Source of the DNA: an uncultured Aquimarina sp.
GTDB lineage: Bacteria > Bacteroidota > Bacteroidia > Flavobacteriales > Flavobacteriaceae
NCBI GenBank assembly: GCA_947498455.1
Contig: CANMKK010000004.1
Span: 144,336-208,335 of the forward strand
Direction of reading: 5' to 3'
DNA: 64,000 bases
In this document: positions 45,802 through 55,500 of the stretch, one piece after another
Numbering within the stretch: position 1 is the stretch's first letter
Layout of the letters: every line of letters starts with the position of its first letter
Notes under the pieces: generated by a model
What the model was told of the DNA's origin: nothing
What the model saw: the letters and a program-made list of their open reading frames with translations, nothing else
Databases searched by the model: none
Made by a program: the position numbers and the translations under genes

Positions 45802-47586
45802 ATGAAAACAACAAAAATAGTACTCACCTTGATTTATCTTTTAATATTTCAATCAATTATAGCTCAGGATAACACGGAGTATTGTCAGGTTCACATGTCG
45901 AGAGGTAATAACTATATTACCAATGTTAATTTTTCTGAAATAAATAATTCATCAGAATTAGGAACTAATGGATATTCGGATTTTACTGATAAAATAGCAT
46001 TTATAGAACAAGGAAGAGAATACAATTTAGAAGTTACAACAAGATGGAGTCATTGGGAGCATATTTCTATTCAGGCATGGATAGACTGGAATGGGGATGC
46101 TACTTTTGATGCTACAGAGAGGGTATTGTATAAAAGTAGTACAGCTCCGATATCAGGTAATATCTTAGTGCCTGCAGATGCTCCATTAGGAGAGACCCGA
46201 ATGCGAATACGATACAATTATGATGCTGAGTTGGGTCCTTGTGAATACAGAAATAATATTACTGGAGAAATTGAAGATTATACGGTTAATATTGTGGATC
46301 CTAGAAGGCCAGATGCAAGAATTAGAGCTTCTCATACATATACTAATGATGATAAGGATTTAATAGAGTTTGCAGATATATCTACGAATAATCCTACTTC
46401 TTGGAGATGGGAATTCGAAGGAGGAATTCCATCTATAAGTACAGATCGAAACCCTCTTGTTAGGTATATTAGAGGAGGAGTTTTTTCAGTTAAACTGATT
46501 GTAGAAAATGAATTTGGGAAAGATGAAATTTTTTATGATAACTATATAACTGTAGATCTTCCTATCATCACACCACCAGTAGCGGATTTTTCTACTGTAT
46601 TAAGATATGTAACGGATGCAAATGATTATGTAAGGTTTGATGATTTATCAACAAGTAATCCGACAGCTTGGTATTGGGAGTTCGAAGGTGCTACTCCTAC
46701 TACAAGTACAGAGCAAGTACCTCAGGTAAAATACTTTAAATCAGGAACTTATTCTGTAAAGTTAACTGTAACGAATCAAGGAGGTTCACATGTGAAATTT
46801 ATAGACGATTATATTACTGTGAATTTATCTGGTGCATGTGCAAGTAATAATGCAAGACCAAGTGGACAATATATTACAGAAGTAGAATTTTCTGGAGTAC
46901 GAAATATTACAACTTATACGGATGGATATGAGTTATATGATTTTAATGGAGCAAGTGTAGAAAAAGGACCGTATACGAATACTCATGAAGCAGGTGTTAT
47001 GAGTATAAAAACAAGTACGGCTTGGGAAGATACAGAGGTAGGATATTGGGTAGATTGGAATCAAGATGGTGATTTTGACGATACAGCAGAACAAAATATA
47101 CTATATAAACCAACTCCTACAACAAATGATTGGACATTCTTTTTTACAGTTCCAGATTGGGCAAAATTAGGGAAAACTATCCTTCGTATCAGAGCGATAT
47201 ATGGTAATGAATTATCTCCTTGTGGAGATGCATGGTTTGGAGAAACAGAAGATTATATTATTAACGTGGTGGAGTCAGATAGAAGAGGACACGAAGGGAA
47301 AAGAGGTAGTGAAATAGAAGTTTCTTCTTCATTGGCTACTAAAAATATAATAGTTGCACCTAACCCTAGTGTTGATGGAGTGTTTAATTTTAGTTTAGAT
47401 CAATCAGTAAAAGAAGCATCTTTTAGAGTGTATAATGTAAATGGAATAGAAGTATATAATACATCTGTTATTTCTTCTGGAGAGACTACCGAATTGGATT
47501 TATCTATTTTAGAGTTTGGATTATATATGGTGCAGGTTCAGACTGAAAATAAATTAGAAACAGTAAGGGTTGTAATTGGAGAATAA
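45802..47586 (+). CDS. T9SS-exported GEVED/PKD surface protein
   Basis: 594 residues. Signal peptide (VLTLIYLLIFQSIIAQ). Symmetric layout: GEVED-type domain (about 25–165; WIDWNGDATFDATERVLY and TGEIEDYTVNIVD), two PKD-like domains (about 170–250 and 255–345; PTSWRWEFEGGIPSISTD and PTAWYWEFEGATPTTSTE), second GEVED domain (about 350–490; WVDWNQDGDFDD, FGETEDYIINVV), then a type A T9SS sorting domain (about 515–594; VAPNPSVDGVFNFSL, YNVNGIEVYNT, LEFGLYMVQV). Expected to be secreted or attached to the cell surface; adhesion or sugar binding is likely, with no catalytic domain seen. It is preceded by a long leader and ends at a terminator. Confidence 0.93.
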   Translation: MKTTKIVLTLIYLLIFQSIIAQDNTEYCQVHMSRGNNYITNVNFSEINNSSELGTNGYSDFTDKIAFIEQGREYNLEVTTRWSHWEHISIQAWIDWNGDATFDATERVLYKSSTAPISGNILVPADAPLGETRMRIRYNYDAELGPCEYRNNITGEIEDYTVNIVDPRRPDARIRASHTYTNDDKDLIEFADISTNNPTSWRWEFEGGIPSISTDRNPLVRYIRGGVFSVKLIVENEFGKDEIFYDNYITVDLPIITPPVADFSTVLRYVTDANDYVRFDDLSTSNPTAWYWEFEGATPTTSTEQVPQVKYFKSGTYSVKLTVTNQGGSHVKFIDDYITVNLSGACASNNARPSGQYITEVEFSGVRNITTYTDGYELYDFNGASVEKGPYTNTHEAGVMSIKTSTAWEDTEVGYWVDWNQDGDFDDTAEQNILYKPTPTTNDWTFFFTVPDWAKLGKTILRIRAIYGNELSPCGDAWFGETEDYIINVVESDRRGHEGKRGSEIEVSSSLATKNIIVAPNPSVDGVFNFSLDQSVKEASFRVYNVNGIEVYNTSVISSGETTELDLSILEFGLYMVQVQTENKLETVRVVIGE

Positions 47587-47618
47587 TCTTAATAATAGTT
47601 TCTAGTTTGAATAATAAG

Positions 47619-47656
47619 AGGTCGTCTAAAAAGTAATTTTTAGGCGACCTTTTTTT
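47619..47656 (+). terminator. Intrinsic terminator of the GEVED protein gene
   Basis: AGGTCGTCTAAAAA pairs with TTTTTAGGCGACCT (one G-T wobble) around GTAA, with a following T run. Confidence 0.92.
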
Positions 47657-47879
47657 GACTTGTGGAGAAGATGGGGCTCAGATTCGTGATTTCTGGACTG
47701 TTGGTTAGAGACATACTGGTTTATTTTATGCTTTGATAAGTGATAATTATTTGGTTATAAATTTTAAAATTTCCTGAATCTCTTCTGCTGTTTACGGTTT
47801 TTAACGAATTACGGAAATCCTCAATTCTAAGGTATTCTTTTTTATTACATTTAAAAGTAACCTTTCAAAACTCTTTATG

Positions 47880-48692
47880 ATGTATAAAAAATTACTCGTA
47901 TTCACTTTCTTATTGGTATATAGTTTTTCCTTTGGTCAAAGCACTTCGATTACATTAATATCTTGGAATATTCGTGATTTAGGAAAAACAAAAGATAATA
48001 AAGAGTTAGAACAAATAGCTACTATTGTTAAGGATGCAGATATTGTGGCAATACAAGAGATTGTTGCAGGATTTGGTGGGGCACAAGCCGTGGCAAAACT
48101 AAGTGATATATTGAATAGAAAAGGAGCAACGTGGGATTATGTTATTAGTAATCCTACACACAGTCCTCCATATATGACGGAGCGATACGCATACATCTGG
48201 AAAACAAAGGATATTAAAATCAAAACCAGAGGAAGATTACTAAAGGAAGTAGACTCCGAAATTGATAGAGAACCTTTTTTAATTGATTTTTACATGGGTA
48301 AAAGAAAGTTCACTATGCTAAATTTTCACTCTCGTTCTTATAGTAAGAACCCTAAACCAGAAATAGAAGCGCTAACCAAATTCATAGCAGATTCTCTTAA
48401 AACACCACTAATTTTGGCAGGAGATTTTAATACCAATGAAAATGATGCAATATTCTCTTTATTTAAAAAAAGTGGTTACAGTGTAGCTACCACTAATAAG
48501 AAAACTACTTTAAAGCTTTCGTGTGTAAGTGGTTCTTACCTTAATTATGTTATAGATAATATTTTTTATTCTAAAAATATTACAAAAGTTAAAGGAGGAG
48601 TCATAGACTTTGTAAAGGCATGTGATGAACTTACCAAAGCAAGAAAATTGTCGGATCATCTACCTGTGTATTTGGAGTTTAAACTCGACTGA
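47880..48692 (+). CDS. Secreted endonuclease/exonuclease/phosphatase (EEP) family protein
   Basis: 270 residues from the second of two adjacent ATGs (47877 and 47880). Signal peptide KLLVFTFLLVYSFSFGQ. The DNase I-like catalytic set is intact: ISWNIRD (Asn), DIVAIQEIV (Glu), MLNFHSRS (His region), LAGDFNTNEND (Asp, Asn) and LSDHLPVYLEF (Asp, His). It may be a secreted nuclease or phosphodiesterase. The stop is 1 bp from the convergent stop of the ion channel gene, with no terminator between them. Confidence 0.9.
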   Translation: MYKKLLVFTFLLVYSFSFGQSTSITLISWNIRDLGKTKDNKELEQIATIVKDADIVAIQEIVAGFGGAQAVAKLSDILNRKGATWDYVISNPTHSPPYMTERYAYIWKTKDIKIKTRGRLLKEVDSEIDREPFLIDFYMGKRKFTMLNFHSRSYSKNPKPEIEALTKFIADSLKTPLILAGDFNTNENDAIFSLFKKSGYSVATTNKKTTLKLSCVSGSYLNYVIDNIFYSKNITKVKGGVIDFVKACDELTKARKLSDHLPVYLEFKLD

Positions 48693-48693
48693 A

Positions 48694-50121
48694 TTACGAA
48701 AGATAAATAAGTCTGTAACTGGTATCAATCTCCATAGTATTATCTGGCGATAAAACGGATTGGTTTTGATCATCTATAAGTCCGATGAAAGTTTCATTTC
48801 TATCTGTAAAGAACATTTTAAGTTTTTTAACAATCGCTTTATCTCCAATATTTAATTCATTAAGATTTGTACATTTAATACGCTCATTTTTATCTCCGAA
48901 TAATTCATAGAATAAATTAGAAATATTAGGGTTGTTAATACAAGCAGTAATAATTTTAGCATCTATTAACTCTTTATATAAGATTTCATCACCTTGGATT
49001 TTGTCTTTTATAATTTCTGCATTGATTTCATCATTAATCTCTGCAATAGTATGTACGTGTGGAGCTTCTTTCTCTATATGAAAAATGGTCATTACCGTTC
49101 TTAAATCCACATCTTTTATTGTATCGTGTTCTTTTGCTTCTGCAAAAACAATAGCGAATCGTGCATGTTTTATATTTAGTGATGTTAGCGTTTTATAATC
49201 AGTAAAGTCAGCATTAACGTATATCAGACCAGAAATTTCTTTTATTGGTCTGGTGCTTACCAATACAATTTTGTTGTATTTTTTTTTGTCTTTTAGAAGC
49301 TCTTCGATAACATTTTGAGATGATTTAGTGTATCCACAAATAACAATATGATCTTTGATCTTCAAATTTGAAATTTTACCTGTTGTAATTGCATCCATAA
49401 CTTGTCTTATTTTATTTAGAATCATTGAAACGAGAAACCCAAAAATGGCCATATTAAACAATAATAAAAGTCCAGAAAACAATTTTCCTATCCATGTATT
49501 TGGGGTTTCATCAACCAGTTCAATTGTTTTTAATGTATACCACAATGCATCTTTGAAGGAAGAGATTTCTGTGTCAACGCTTTTACTTTCTACAATGTAT
49601 AGCCCAAAACTTATAGAAATGATTAAAAAGAAAGTAATTGTAAAAAATATGTAGAATATCCTGTTTTGCTCTGGCATTCCCCGAAGTATGATATTCAATT
49701 TATCAAAATCCCTTAGAATTTTAAAAACACGAATTAATCTAATTAATCGCAGTAATTTAAAAAACCTAAATACCCTAAATATCCTGAAAAAATGTAATGA
49801 AGGTATAATGGCGAAAAAATCTATTAAAGAGGAAGGTTTGATCATCCATTTTACTTTTTTACTAAAAGCAAAACCAAGATTTTTATGACTAAGATCTTCT
49901 CTGAAATCTGAAGCAATATAAAAGCGGGCTACATACTCTAATATAAAAAAAATGATGATTGAGGTGTCTAGCGTAGCAAAGATACCTGATAGTTCTCCTT
50001 GCTCATTTTGCATAAAAGCTAATACGACCGAAAAGATGATAATCAATGCGAGAAAAATCTCAAATAAATATCTTCTGGGATTATCATCATCAACTAACCA
50101 ATATCTCAATGTTTTTTTCAA
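48694..50121 (-). CDS. Voltage-sensor/RCK-domain ion channel without TVGYGD filter
   Basis: 475 residues. Six-helix channel layout: S1 about 19–37, S2 about 52–70, S3 about 98–110, S4 with regular arginines (FFRIFRVFRFFKLLRLIRLI, 111–130), S5 about 155–176, pore region 189–208, S6 about 213–236. Then a TrkA-N/RCK domain (DHIVICGYTKSSQNVIEELL, 257–276) and a second RCK-like C-terminal region. Odd point: where K+ channels have TVGYGD, the pore loop here reads DALWYTLKTIELVDETP. The RCK nucleotide loop is also a variant (GYTKSS). Non-GYG pores with RCK domains are known in the CASTOR/POLLUX type. It is the last gene of the tubulin/actin-like operon, 14 bp after its neighbour. Confidence 0.85.
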   Translation of the reverse strand: MKKTLRYWLVDDDNPRRYLFEIFLALIIIFSVVLAFMQNEQGELSGIFATLDTSIIIFFILEYVARFYIASDFREDLSHKNLGFAFSKKVKWMIKPSSLIDFFAIIPSLHFFRIFRVFRFFKLLRLIRLIRVFKILRDFDKLNIILRGMPEQNRIFYIFFTITFFLIISISFGLYIVESKSVDTEISSFKDALWYTLKTIELVDETPNTWIGKLFSGLLLLFNMAIFGFLVSMILNKIRQVMDAITTGKISNLKIKDHIVICGYTKSSQNVIEELLKDKKKYNKIVLVSTRPIKEISGLIYVNADFTDYKTLTSLNIKHARFAIVFAEAKEHDTIKDVDLRTVMTIFHIEKEAPHVHTIAEINDEINAEIIKDKIQGDEILYKELIDAKIITACINNPNISNLFYELFGDKNERIKCTNLNELNIGDKAIVKKLKMFFTDRNETFIGLIDDQNQSVLSPDNTMEIDTSYRLIYLS

Positions 50122-50135
50122 GTGTCTATCTTTTA

Positions 50136-50954
50136 TTAAAATCCAAAAAACCCTTTTTTGTCTTTATCAGCTTCCATATATGTTTTCAATTTTGTTATAA
50201 ATACTTGATCAAGTTCACTGATAGAAGTATTGATGTCAGATATATTCGTTTTTACTGTTTTTTCTATTGCCTGAATATTGTTTACTAGTGTTTGTATTTG
50301 ATTATCTCGAAGTAGTATCTTGAGCTTTGCGTTGGTCTCATCCGTCATTGTATGAACGGTATTTTTACTAATTTCTAAGGATTCAGTTATTGCCTTTTCA
50401 CCTTTGGTAGCTATATGCCTTATTTTGGTATCCAATGTGTTTTCTATAGTTGCTACAGTATTTTCCATTTCATTTTGTATGTTTTTTAGATTTTTTTCAT
50501 AGCCCGAAATTAACAACTTACTTTTACCATATAGTTTTTCTAATGCTTCGTGACTATGCATTAATAGTGGTTTTAATTCTTGATTTTTAGAGATGTTTTC
50601 TTCAGTTCTTTGTAGTAAACCTTCTAGAAGCGTATTGGTCTCTTTTACCAAAGCTGTTAATGATTGATAGTCGGATTTTATAAAACTTGTTAATTCATGA
50701 AAATTCTTTCTATAATTTTTGGTAAATGTTGTCGTAGCATCTTCAATACTCTTTAGTTTGTTCTCTGTGTTTTGAGAAAAAATAGTTACATTTTCATTGA
50801 TGTCATTAGCACTATGGTAGAATGATTGGTTGATTTTTTGAAGCTCATTCGTTATATAATTGTGATTATTCTTTTTATATGCATTCAGGTATTTTCTTAA
50901 TTGGTGCAATACAATGATATGTGTAATGGTGAGTAAAATGATTAGATATATCAT
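50136..50954 (-). CDS. Membrane-anchored coiled-coil protein
   Basis: 272 residues, no named family. One N-terminal helix (residues 2–18, IYLIILLTITHIIVLHQL) and then almost entirely alpha-helical coiled-coil sequence (about 30–255) with many Glu, Lys, Asn and Thr residues; it ends in KKGFFGF. It resembles RmuC- or chemoreceptor-like stalks in composition only. With the N-terminal anchor and no export signal, the stalk is probably cytoplasmic. Spacing is 6 bp from the upstream and 14 bp from the downstream gene. It may scaffold the operon's nucleotidases at the membrane. Confidence 0.8.
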   Translation of the reverse strand: MIYLIILLTITHIIVLHQLRKYLNAYKKNNHNYITNELQKINQSFYHSANDINENVTIFSQNTENKLKSIEDATTTFTKNYRKNFHELTSFIKSDYQSLTALVKETNTLLEGLLQRTEENISKNQELKPLLMHSHEALEKLYGKSKLLISGYEKNLKNIQNEMENTVATIENTLDTKIRHIATKGEKAITESLEISKNTVHTMTDETNAKLKILLRDNQIQTLVNNIQAIEKTVKTNISDINTSISELDQVFITKLKTYMEADKDKKGFFGF

Positions 50955-50960
50955 AGGGTG

Positions 50961-52529
50961 TTAGATTATTTTGATGGTTATTTTTTTTACAATTTTCCAT
51001 TGATTTCCTTCTAGCTGCATTTCTCCATCTTCTCCAATTTGTTCAATCGCTATTCCATTTCTATTAAAATTTTCACTACTTAGATTACAAACGGGTAATA
51101 AAAAAATATCATAGCTTTGTATAGCCGCCTGCATCATATCAGGATAGTCATATAGTAAGCTGAAAGTCGCTCGAGAAGTATCATTAGGATCTATAATAAA
51201 TTGTAGAGCACTATCACGTTCCTTTATTTTTGATTTTTTATCATCAGCAATTGCTCCTTCAGCATTTGTAAAAGGGAAATATACGGTTAGATTTTCCTGA
51301 ACTTTTTTCTCCATTTCAAGATTGATATTTAGTTTGGTTTCTGTAATATGTATGGATAATTCATCATTACTAATTGTTACGGGTAACTCACTAATTAAAT
51401 TCCTTTTAGATCTCTCTATAAGCGTATGTATTTCTTCAGAAGAAATAGTTTCGTTAACATGTTTTGGTATGAAAGAGTGGCTTTGTAATTCTTGTTCTAT
51501 TTTTTCTTTTGCTTGCTGTCTGTCATTACATTTTTTTAATGATGCTTCAAGTGATATAGTACTATTTTTTAGCTTTTGATTAATGGATGTTTGGAGTTCA
51601 TGTTTTGAAGAAAATCGATTTGACTGTACGTTCTCTAGTAATTCGGATTTAGATTTTTCTAAAGTATCTTTTATAGTAGCTATACAATCAGAAGTGTATG
51701 CAGAAGTAAAATCTGCGATCCAGCTGGCATATGTCTTTTTTGTAATCTCTTTAATTTCTTGAATTGATAGACTATTTGGTGTGGTTTCTGATACAACTTC
51801 AATACTATGATCAGTACTACTAACGATGCTCTTTTTGGTTCTAAACAATAGTATTCCTAATAGGATGTTTAGGGCTAAACTTATGATTAAAATTATCAAT
51901 AGTATGGCGCTATAGTCTTTTATGATCGTTTCAAAACCTTGTGTTGATGCTGGTTTTTTTTCTGCTTCCGGAATTATTTTGATCAGTTTCTTTGATTGAT
52001 TGTTTTCTTGTTTTAAAACTTTGTCTTTGATTTCTGAAAGGTTGAAATTACTTGCAGCGTGTTCAATATCTTGTTTAATATTAGATTTTAGTTGTATATA
52101 ACGCTTATCAGTTACCTTTTTGGAGGTTATGATACTGTCTTTAAAAAAGCTTGAAGTTATAAAGGAATTCATTGTTTCCTTAAATTCTTGTTTCGAAGTG
52201 TATTCTTGATCAATGTAATGTTTCTTTATCCTAAGAAATTCTTCTACAAATGATTTCACTCTTTTTTCTCCATCCCATTTTAGTTCTGAAGGAAAATCAA
52301 CTAGCTTTAATCCTTTGATCTTATCTGCGTTGGTTGTATCAGATTCGTATACACGATCTTTTAGTACTAAATAAATACTTCTATAGCCGATGCTATCAAA
52401 TAATTTTTCAATCAGTTGTTTATTTTCATCGATTACCTCATTAGAATTGGTTTGACCAATGAGTGTATACCAATTTAATATCATACATATTAGTACTAAA
52501 GACGATTGTATCTGTGTTTTTTGTTTCAT
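50961..52529 (-). CDS. Bitopic membrane protein with extracytoplasmic domain and cytoplasmic coiled coil
   Basis: 522 residues, not recognised. Signal peptide 1–25 (SSLVLICMILNWYTLIGQ), an extracytoplasmic region of about 185 residues, one membrane helix at 216–239 (SAILLIILIISLALNILLGI), then a cytoplasmic region: coiled coil of about 150 residues and a compact C-terminal part (about 440–522; DSALQFIIDPNDTSRATFSL, GNQWKIVKKITIKII). The order outside–helix–coil is that of a transmembrane transmitter. It starts 2 bp after the actin-like gene and ends 6 bp before the coiled-coil gene. Confidence 0.8.
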   Translation of the reverse strand: MKQKTQIQSSLVLICMILNWYTLIGQTNSNEVIDENKQLIEKLFDSIGYRSIYLVLKDRVYESDTTNADKIKGLKLVDFPSELKWDGEKRVKSFVEEFLRIKKHYIDQEYTSKQEFKETMNSFITSSFFKDSIITSKKVTDKRYIQLKSNIKQDIEHAASNFNLSEIKDKVLKQENNQSKKLIKIIPEAEKKPASTQGFETIIKDYSAILLIILIISLALNILLGILLFRTKKSIVSSTDHSIEVVSETTPNSLSIQEIKEITKKTYASWIADFTSAYTSDCIATIKDTLEKSKSELLENVQSNRFSSKHELQTSINQKLKNSTISLEASLKKCNDRQQAKEKIEQELQSHSFIPKHVNETISSEEIHTLIERSKRNLISELPVTISNDELSIHITETKLNINLEMEKKVQENLTVYFPFTNAEGAIADDKKSKIKERDSALQFIIDPNDTSRATFSLLYDYPDMMQAAIQSYDIFLLPVCNLSSENFNRNGIAIEQIGEDGEMQLEGNQWKIVKKITIKII

Positions 52530-52531
52530 AA

Positions 52532-55500
52532 TTACACTCCTTTAAATTGGTTTATTTTTTCGGATACAATAATTTTGGAGAAAGCATATAAATAAGCTTT
52601 TATAGCTTCAAAAAATAGCGAGTCGCTTAGTATAGATTCTTGCTCCACGGTTATTTTATAGTTGATAACTTCTCTAATGGTATCACTAATTTTAGAACGA
52701 TCAGAAAAGAATTTTTGTAATTTCTTAGGGTTGTAAGACTTCTCTAGTCCAAAGTTTTTGATCAAATCTGCATCAAACCAGAGTTCGCCAAAGAAGTAAT
52801 CAAAAAAGCTGATAACATTTTCTGTTACTTCCTGTATAGTGGGATCAGATTCTTGTATAAAACTTGCGTACTGAACCGTTTTCTTCCTAGCGGTATCCGT
52901 ATCAAGAATCAAATCTTTTGTATTTCCTATAGAGATATAATAGTTGTTAGTATCTGCTTCAGGATTTGCTTTTATCTGTTCCAGTCCTTTAATACCTCCA
53001 ATGGCAGTAGATTCTTTTGGGTTTTGCAATATTTGTAGTTCTATTGATGGAATTTCTTCTTTATTAAAGATTTTTTTCACAATAAGTCGCGTAAGATGAG
53101 CAATACCTTTAGAACGGTTTAGATCATTGGAACCATTGGTAATCTCTAATAATTTAGCACCATTTCCACTTACTCCAACGTAGGATGGGAATTTATGAAT
53201 ACGACTCATTTCCAGAATCTGAAAAGAATGATAGAAGATAGCACTGTTATGTATGAGGAATAGTAATTTAAATTCACTATCCAGCATCAGTTTTTTGGCA
53301 AACCCTTTATAATTAAAAAAGTAACTAATGAGATCGGTAGATAATAACCCTTTAGAACCTTTTATATAATCTATAATGTCGGTTTTAGAAAAATCAGAAC
53401 CAAAAGTATTTCTCATGACAACTTCATATTTTGATACAAAACCATTATCAAAAGGATCATTGCCACTATGAGATTCAAAAAGGCTATTTCCTGCAAATCT
53501 AAAAGAGGTGGTTAATGCAGGTTTATTGTTCTCGAATACAATCATATCAGTGGTTCCTCCACCAATATCGAGATTCATATAGATTTCTCCAGAGCCAAAA
53601 GTTCTGTCATAACTATAATATGGAGCCCAGGATTCTGTAATACTATTTAATTTTTCTGTATTTGATGATTTACTATAATAACAGGTATATAGCTCATCCC
53701 AGATATCATTGAAGACCGTCATCTGATTACTGCTCATGCTTAAAGGTTTAAACCATAATAGATTAGTTGCTTCGGGATTGATTCCTTCACTCAATAATTT
53801 ATTTCTTCCCATCCAGACTAGCTGTTCGATGAATGCTTTTAATTTGTTTTGAGCTGCAATATTGGTTCCGTCTGTCACTCCCCATTTAATATTGGAGTGT
53901 ACAAAATCAAAATCCCGACGTAATACACGTTGTCCAAAGCCAAAAGGGATATTGGTACTGGATAATACATTAACGTTATTGATTTGCTCTGGATTTGTAT
54001 CATTATCCATATTGATAATAGAACGAATAGGAAATTTAAACAATGCTCCTTTTCCTATCAGTGTAGGCAAAAATTCTGCAATTTGTGCAGCACCATAAAC
54101 AGGTTTAATAGGATCTAATTCGTGTTTTTTGGATACTTCTAATTCTTGATTTGGTTGATGTAACATGACCATATCCGGATCTGCGGATTGTTCATTTCCT
54201 TTATAAGAAGATAGATTTTCTATGATGTTAGCCATTTTAATAGCTACAAAACTATTACTGGTTCCTATATCAAAAGCAATGGAAGCATCTCCATTGGCTA
54301 ATGAAATAGGTTCTCCCATCAATGGAATTAAAATACCTTCTGAGATTACGTTTTTATCAATGTTATCAATGCGTACGTGAATAGCATCAAAGGTAGCATC
54401 TGTTTTTGTGTCCAATTGTATCTCTCCTTGGTCATTTTTATGAATAGTGGTTACGTCCAGATAATTAGTTACGCAGGGATATTTCTCATTACTTCGTGTT
54501 CTGGAGTGTATTTTTGAAGGGATTTTCAATACCTTGGGTTTGGTAAGTTCTTCCTTTATAAATTGATAGGATATTTCTTCACCTTTAAGATGATACGATA
54601 GTATCTTGTATTTGTCATTATACTTTGTATCCGTTACTCTAAAGAATGGATAGATCCCAAATGCCATAGAGGTTTTAATCAAAGCACCATGTTCATCATT
54701 ATCAATGGTTTCGGGATTTACGGTATCATATGTTCTTTCAAAACGGATAGTTCCTTTTCCTTGATCTGCTTTTACGGGAATTTCCAAGGTTACTACAATA
54801 GCCCCCATTTTCAATTTCTCAATAGAGATTTGCTTTTTTAAATCATCTAATGTAAAATAGTTAAAGTACGTTTCTTTAATAGGTAGTATTACATTATTGA
54901 CGATACCAGATGGCAGCCAGAATTTGGCGGTATTTACAGGATAATCTAATTGTATCAGGTGTTTAGAAAGCAAATCATTTCGGGTAATCCAAGGGTACTC
55001 AATAACGGATTGAGGTAGTTTTCTTTTCTGGATGGGAGCATTGGTATACAACTTGATATCCTCTGTAAATTTATTACCACCATAATAATTCCATCGCTTT
55101 TTGTTTATGCCTTCTAATAAAGCTAAAGGTGGTTTTTTTATTTTTTTTGATGTTTGTATAATATAGTCACTATCTTTAATAGACTGAGTTTCTTCCAGGC
55201 TATCGAATCTATCACAAATAAAAGGAATGCTTCCTCCTAAGAAGCTTATTTCGTGATTGTTGATTTCTAGGATATCATACTTATTTGTATATTCTTCTCC
55301 TTGATTTCTATTGAGACCATTAATAGTTTTTAGAATGTGTTGGTCTTCGATATGATTTTTGTTATGTTCGATATAATTATATACTTCTTTAAAGGATTGA
55401 GTAATGGTAGGATTAGATGCAAAGAAGACATTCATGAATTCCTGAAAATTCGGATTTCGCTTGTATAGGGGCTCATTATTGGAGAAAAAATACCGATTCT

